Shown here in pieces: positions 61,455 through 64,000 of a DNA stretch of 64,000 nt. The first letter of the stretch is position 1. Each line of letters opens with the position of its first letter. The translations under genes were made by a program, and so were the position numbers. Source of the DNA: Saprospiraceae bacterium (GTDB lineage Bacteria > Bacteroidota > Bacteroidia > Chitinophagales > Saprospiraceae); the NCBI GenBank assembly GCA_026129545.1, contig JAHCHX010000001.1:1239501-1303500 (forward strand), written 5' to 3'. The notes under the pieces were generated by a model that was not told the DNA's origin, ran no database searches, and saw nothing but the letters and a program-made list of their open reading frames with translations.

Positions 61455-62876
61455 ATGAAAAACTCATACTACGACCTCGTCGCCCAAACCTTTGATTTCC
61501 CGCAAGACGGCTTCAGCCTGAAAGACAACCGTCTTCTGTTCAATGAGATTGACATCTATGAACTTATCCGAAAATATGGCACGCCGCTGAAGCTCACCTA
61601 CCTGCCGAAGATTGGCGAAAAAATACAGACTGCCCGAAAACTCTTCCGTGATGCCATCCAGCGATACAACTACAACGGCAAATACGTCTATTGCTACTGC
61701 ACCAAAAGCTCGCATTTCGCCTTCGTCCTCAACGAGGTGCTGGAAAACGGCACCCAGTTGGAGACCTCCTCTGCCTTTGATATTGACCTGATATGGCGGC
61801 TCTACAAGTTGGGGAAAATCAACAAAAGCACGACCATCGTCAACAACGGCTACAAGCCTCGCGCCTACGCCGAAAAAATCGTGCGCCTCATTGAGGAAGG
61901 ATTCCAGAACGTCATCCCGGTGTGCGACAACGCCAATGAATTGGCCCTATATGACGAATTGCTCCAAAAGCAGCAAAAGTGCAACATAGGCATCCGCATG
62001 GCGACCGAGGAAGAGCCGAATTTTGAGTTTTACACCTCGCGGTTGGGCATCCGGCAGAGCGAGGTGGTGCATTTTTATCAGGAAAAAGTGGCACCCAATC
62101 CAAAATTTGAACTCAAAATGCTCCACTTTTTTGTGGACATTGGCATCAAGGATACGCTCTACTATTGGACGGAACTCAAAAAAGGCATCAAGACCTACTG
62201 CCAACTTCGGAAGGTCTGCCCTACCCTATCGTGCCTGAACATCGGCGGCGGCATGCCAATCCGAAACTCGCTGGGCTTTGAATACGACTATCCATACATG
62301 GTGAACGAAATCGTGCGCCTCATCAAGGAGTATTGTGACGACGAAGGGGTGCCAGAACCTGACATCTACACCGAATTTGGCAAGTACACCGTGGGCGAGA
62401 GCGGCGCCACGATTTTCTCCGTCATTGGCAAAAAACAACAAAACGATGCCGAACAGTGGTATATGCTCGACAACTCTCTCATCAATACCCTGCCTGATAG
62501 TTGGGGCATCAAGGAGCGATTTATTCTGCTACCAGTAAATCACTGGGACAAGGAGTACCAAAAGGTGAACATCGGCGGCATCAGTTGCGACAACGCGGAC
62601 TACTACAACTCCGAAGCGCACATCAACCAAGTCTATCTGCCAGCCTACAATGAGGAAAAGGACGAGCCACTCTACTTGGGTTTTTTCCACACGGGTGCCT
62701 ACCAAGAGGCACTCAGCGGCTACGGTGGGCTAAAACACTGCCTCCTCCCATCCCCCAAGCATATCCTCATTGACAAAAACTACTATGGCGAGTTCACCGA
62801 CTGGGAAGTTTTCCAGGAGCAGGATGCCGATTCTATGCTACGAATTTTAGGGTATGATTCGCCGTATGCCTCGTGA
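61455..62876 (+). CDS. Arginine decarboxylase, PLP-dependent (alanine-racemase fold)
   Basis: A 473-residue enzyme that turns arginine to agmatine, an early step of polyamine synthesis; Bacteroidota forms are annotated as SpeA-type but are shorter than the 630-660 residues of classic SpeA. The start is at 61455 (MKNSYYDLVAQTFDF); the frame is open to 61425. A PLP lysine lies in YVYCYCTKSSHFAFVLNEV (about 81-99). LETSSAFDIDLIWRLYKLG, INIGGGMPIRN (phosphate-binding glycines) and CDD-EG near EYCDDEGVPEPDIYTEFGKYTVG are typical of group IV decarboxylases. No agmatine-processing gene is adjacent. Confidence 0.9.
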   Translation: MKNSYYDLVAQTFDFPQDGFSLKDNRLLFNEIDIYELIRKYGTPLKLTYLPKIGEKIQTARKLFRDAIQRYNYNGKYVYCYCTKSSHFAFVLNEVLENGTQLETSSAFDIDLIWRLYKLGKINKSTTIVNNGYKPRAYAEKIVRLIEEGFQNVIPVCDNANELALYDELLQKQQKCNIGIRMATEEEPNFEFYTSRLGIRQSEVVHFYQEKVAPNPKFELKMLHFFVDIGIKDTLYYWTELKKGIKTYCQLRKVCPTLSCLNIGGGMPIRNSLGFEYDYPYMVNEIVRLIKEYCDDEGVPEPDIYTEFGKYTVGESGATIFSVIGKKQQNDAEQWYMLDNSLINTLPDSWGIKERFILLPVNHWDKEYQKVNIGGISCDNADYYNSEAHINQVYLPAYNEEKDEPLYLGFFHTGAYQEALSGYGGLKHCLLPSPKHILIDKNYYGEFTDWEVFQEQDADSMLRILGYDSPYAS

Positions 62877-62906
62877 ATGGGGGCCTAACGGTTAGGCATC
62901 CCCCAC

Positions 62907-64000
62907 TCACTCCCGCACCACCTTCTCCACTACCCTACCCTGCTGGGTGGTCACCAACACAAAATAAAGCCCTCTCTTTTCGGGCAGATGAAGCGGCTGT
63001 TGCGCATCGGTTTTGTCCCAGACCAGCCTTCCTGCTGTATCCCAGACCTGCACTCGCTGCACCCGAACACCCGAAGCGGCCTCCACCAGTACCCGACCAT
63101 CGCGGCTAAGCGTGGGATAAATCTTTACAAGTTCCTGTTTATCAATGTCTTTTATTGAAACTGGCGACACGAAAACAGGGTCTAACACATGCTCGGCCAC
63201 CAAGACAGGCGAACGGTCGGCTGCATCGAACATCGCCCTAAAGGCATCAATCTCTGGCGAACTGAAGGCAAACATCGGTGCCATCCATTTGGGCGGCAGG
63301 CTCTGATACCACACACGCGCCGTCACGAACAGCAGCCCCGTGTAGCCGTGGGTCGAGATGCGATAATGCACCACATCGGAGCCTTCGGAAAGGTTGAAAG
63401 TAGGGTCTTGCAGGGCAGCCCCCACAATGCGCGTGGTGTCATAGGCAGGGTCGCTCAGCGAGAAGCCTTGCGGCACGAGACGATTGTCTTTCAGGGCAAT
63501 GTGCGCTCGCTCAAGTACACTCGTGAATTGCCCGTTCACGTCTCCCGGCACTAATTCGTATATCTGGACTTGGCCGGGCTGGTCTATCAGGTCATGGTGT
63601 GGCTCGAAGTTACTGTCCTCGTCGGGCAGGCTGAAGTCGGGGTTCCAGCGCCCCGAATGAAAGACCACCTGGCCAATTTGGTTTTTTACTTCAAACTCTA
63701 ACCAAGCCCGCCGTGCGGGGTAGCCAGAGGGAAACTTGTGCCCCGCCTTGTTCGCCACTTTAACTTTGAACAGCGCGGAATCGCCGTGCAAGGCACCTGT
63801 TTCTATCGAGAGGTCGAGGGTTTGGTGCTGCAACATACGCAAAGTGGCGGCGATAGTGCTGTCAAAGTGTTGGGGTTCCGCCGGGATGCCGAGTGTCGTG
63901 CGATGCTCTTTCATCAGTTTCAGCATGGTCACGTTGGCGCCCGCCATTTCGTGCACCGCAAAGGGGAATTTGTTGGTCAGGAACTGGTAATTCGCGGAAA
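62907..64000 (-). CDS. T9SS cargo protein, C-terminal part (5' end outside window)
   Basis: The frame stays open to the right edge, so at least 364 residues of a longer protein are seen; a GTG at 63956 is not its true start. The upstream residues (SANYQFLTNKFPFAVHEMAGAN) and the later NKAGHKFPSGYPARRAWLEFEV resemble the C-terminal part of multihaem cytochrome-like proteins of Bacteroidota, where KFPSGxxxRRxWL is a repeated signature. This is inference, as no CxxCH is in view. The last 80 residues are a T9SS-type sorting domain (IYPTLSRDGRVLVEA ... GLYFVLVTTQQGRV), with PTL in place of PNP. Confidence 0.75.
   Translation of the reverse strand, partial: SANYQFLTNKFPFAVHEMAGANVTMLKLMKEHRTTLGIPAEPQHFDSTIAATLRMLQHQTLDLSIETGALHGDSALFKVKVANKAGHKFPSGYPARRAWLEFEVKNQIGQVVFHSGRWNPDFSLPDEDSNFEPHHDLIDQPGQVQIYELVPGDVNGQFTSVLERAHIALKDNRLVPQGFSLSDPAYDTTRIVGAALQDPTFNLSEGSDVVHYRISTHGYTGLLFVTARVWYQSLPPKWMAPMFAFSSPEIDAFRAMFDAADRSPVLVAEHVLDPVFVSPVSIKDIDKQELVKIYPTLSRDGRVLVEAASGVRVQRVQVWDTAGRLVWDKTDAQQPLHLPEKRGLYFVLVTTQQGRVVEKVVRE

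Overview
The window reads as chromosomal DNA of a Bacteroidota bacterium, most likely from the Saprospiria (Haliscomenobacter/Lewinella relatives). Seven proteins end in type IX secretion (T9SS) C-terminal sorting domains. There is an OmpA-type PorE-like protein next to a PorP/SprF protein, a TonB-dependent receptor paired with a DUF5689 lipoprotein, a DUF5683 protein, and many promoters carrying the Bacteroidota -7 box TAnnTTTG instead of a TATAAT box. No phage, insertion sequence, CRISPR array or rRNA was seen. Most genes are housekeeping or cell-envelope functions.

Layout: 1-2.7 kb holds the end of valS and a small unknown gene. 3.0-8.5 kb holds a secreted endonuclease/phosphatase-family enzyme, divergent from a TonB-dependent receptor and a DUF5689 OB-like lipoprotein. 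9.2-14.1 kb encodes two large T9SS cargo proteins (beta-helix; propeller/PKD). 14.2-16.4 kb encodes a DUF5683 protein, a rhomboid protease and a glucosaminidase. 16.5-22.1 kb has a divergent pair of T9SS cargoes (M1 peptidase; three-module leucine-rich L-domain-like protein). 22.2-25.2 kb holds a PhoR/PhoB-like two-component pair and a TonB-domain protein. 25.2-26.0 kb is a non-coding block with terminators at both edges. 26.0-30.9 kb holds a T9SS lipase, an unknown exported protein and a CotH/lamin-tail T9SS protein. 31.0-34.6 kb encodes an ECF sigma factor translationally coupled to a membrane-anchored barrel-like protein, then dnaA. 35.2-42.4 kb holds a small membrane protein, an IscA/ErpA-type protein, a lipoprotein, the PorE-like/PorP pair, tilS and a VOC protein. 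42.6-48.7 kb has two esterases, an FAD oxidoreductase coupled to a proline-rich protein, tdk, a single-domain voltage-gated ion channel, tRNA-Leu, tRNA-Gly and a J-domain protein. 48.7-56.1 kb holds ppk1, a DUF72 protein, a PSD1/cytochrome-c-like protein and a geranylgeranyl-reductase-like flavoprotein. 56.3-64.0 kb holds tamB-like, an arginine decarboxylase and the 3' part of another T9SS protein.

The best candidate for a joint system is the 3.0-8.5 kb locus, where a secreted nuclease-like enzyme, an OB-fold-like surface lipoprotein and a TonB receptor could together harvest extracellular nucleic acids or their products; this is inference. Other points of interest are the ECF sigma factor with its one-piece inner-membrane/barrel-like partner, three genes whose -7 box lies exactly 4 nt before the ATG (predicted leaderless mRNAs), several families of palindromic intergenic repeats (one inside a two-component operon, one inside a coding sequence), and the 25.2-26.0 kb non-coding block with a duplicated 22-mer. 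Starts were moved inward from the longest open frame wherever a signal peptide, a promoter box or a tRNA showed that the extension is not coding.
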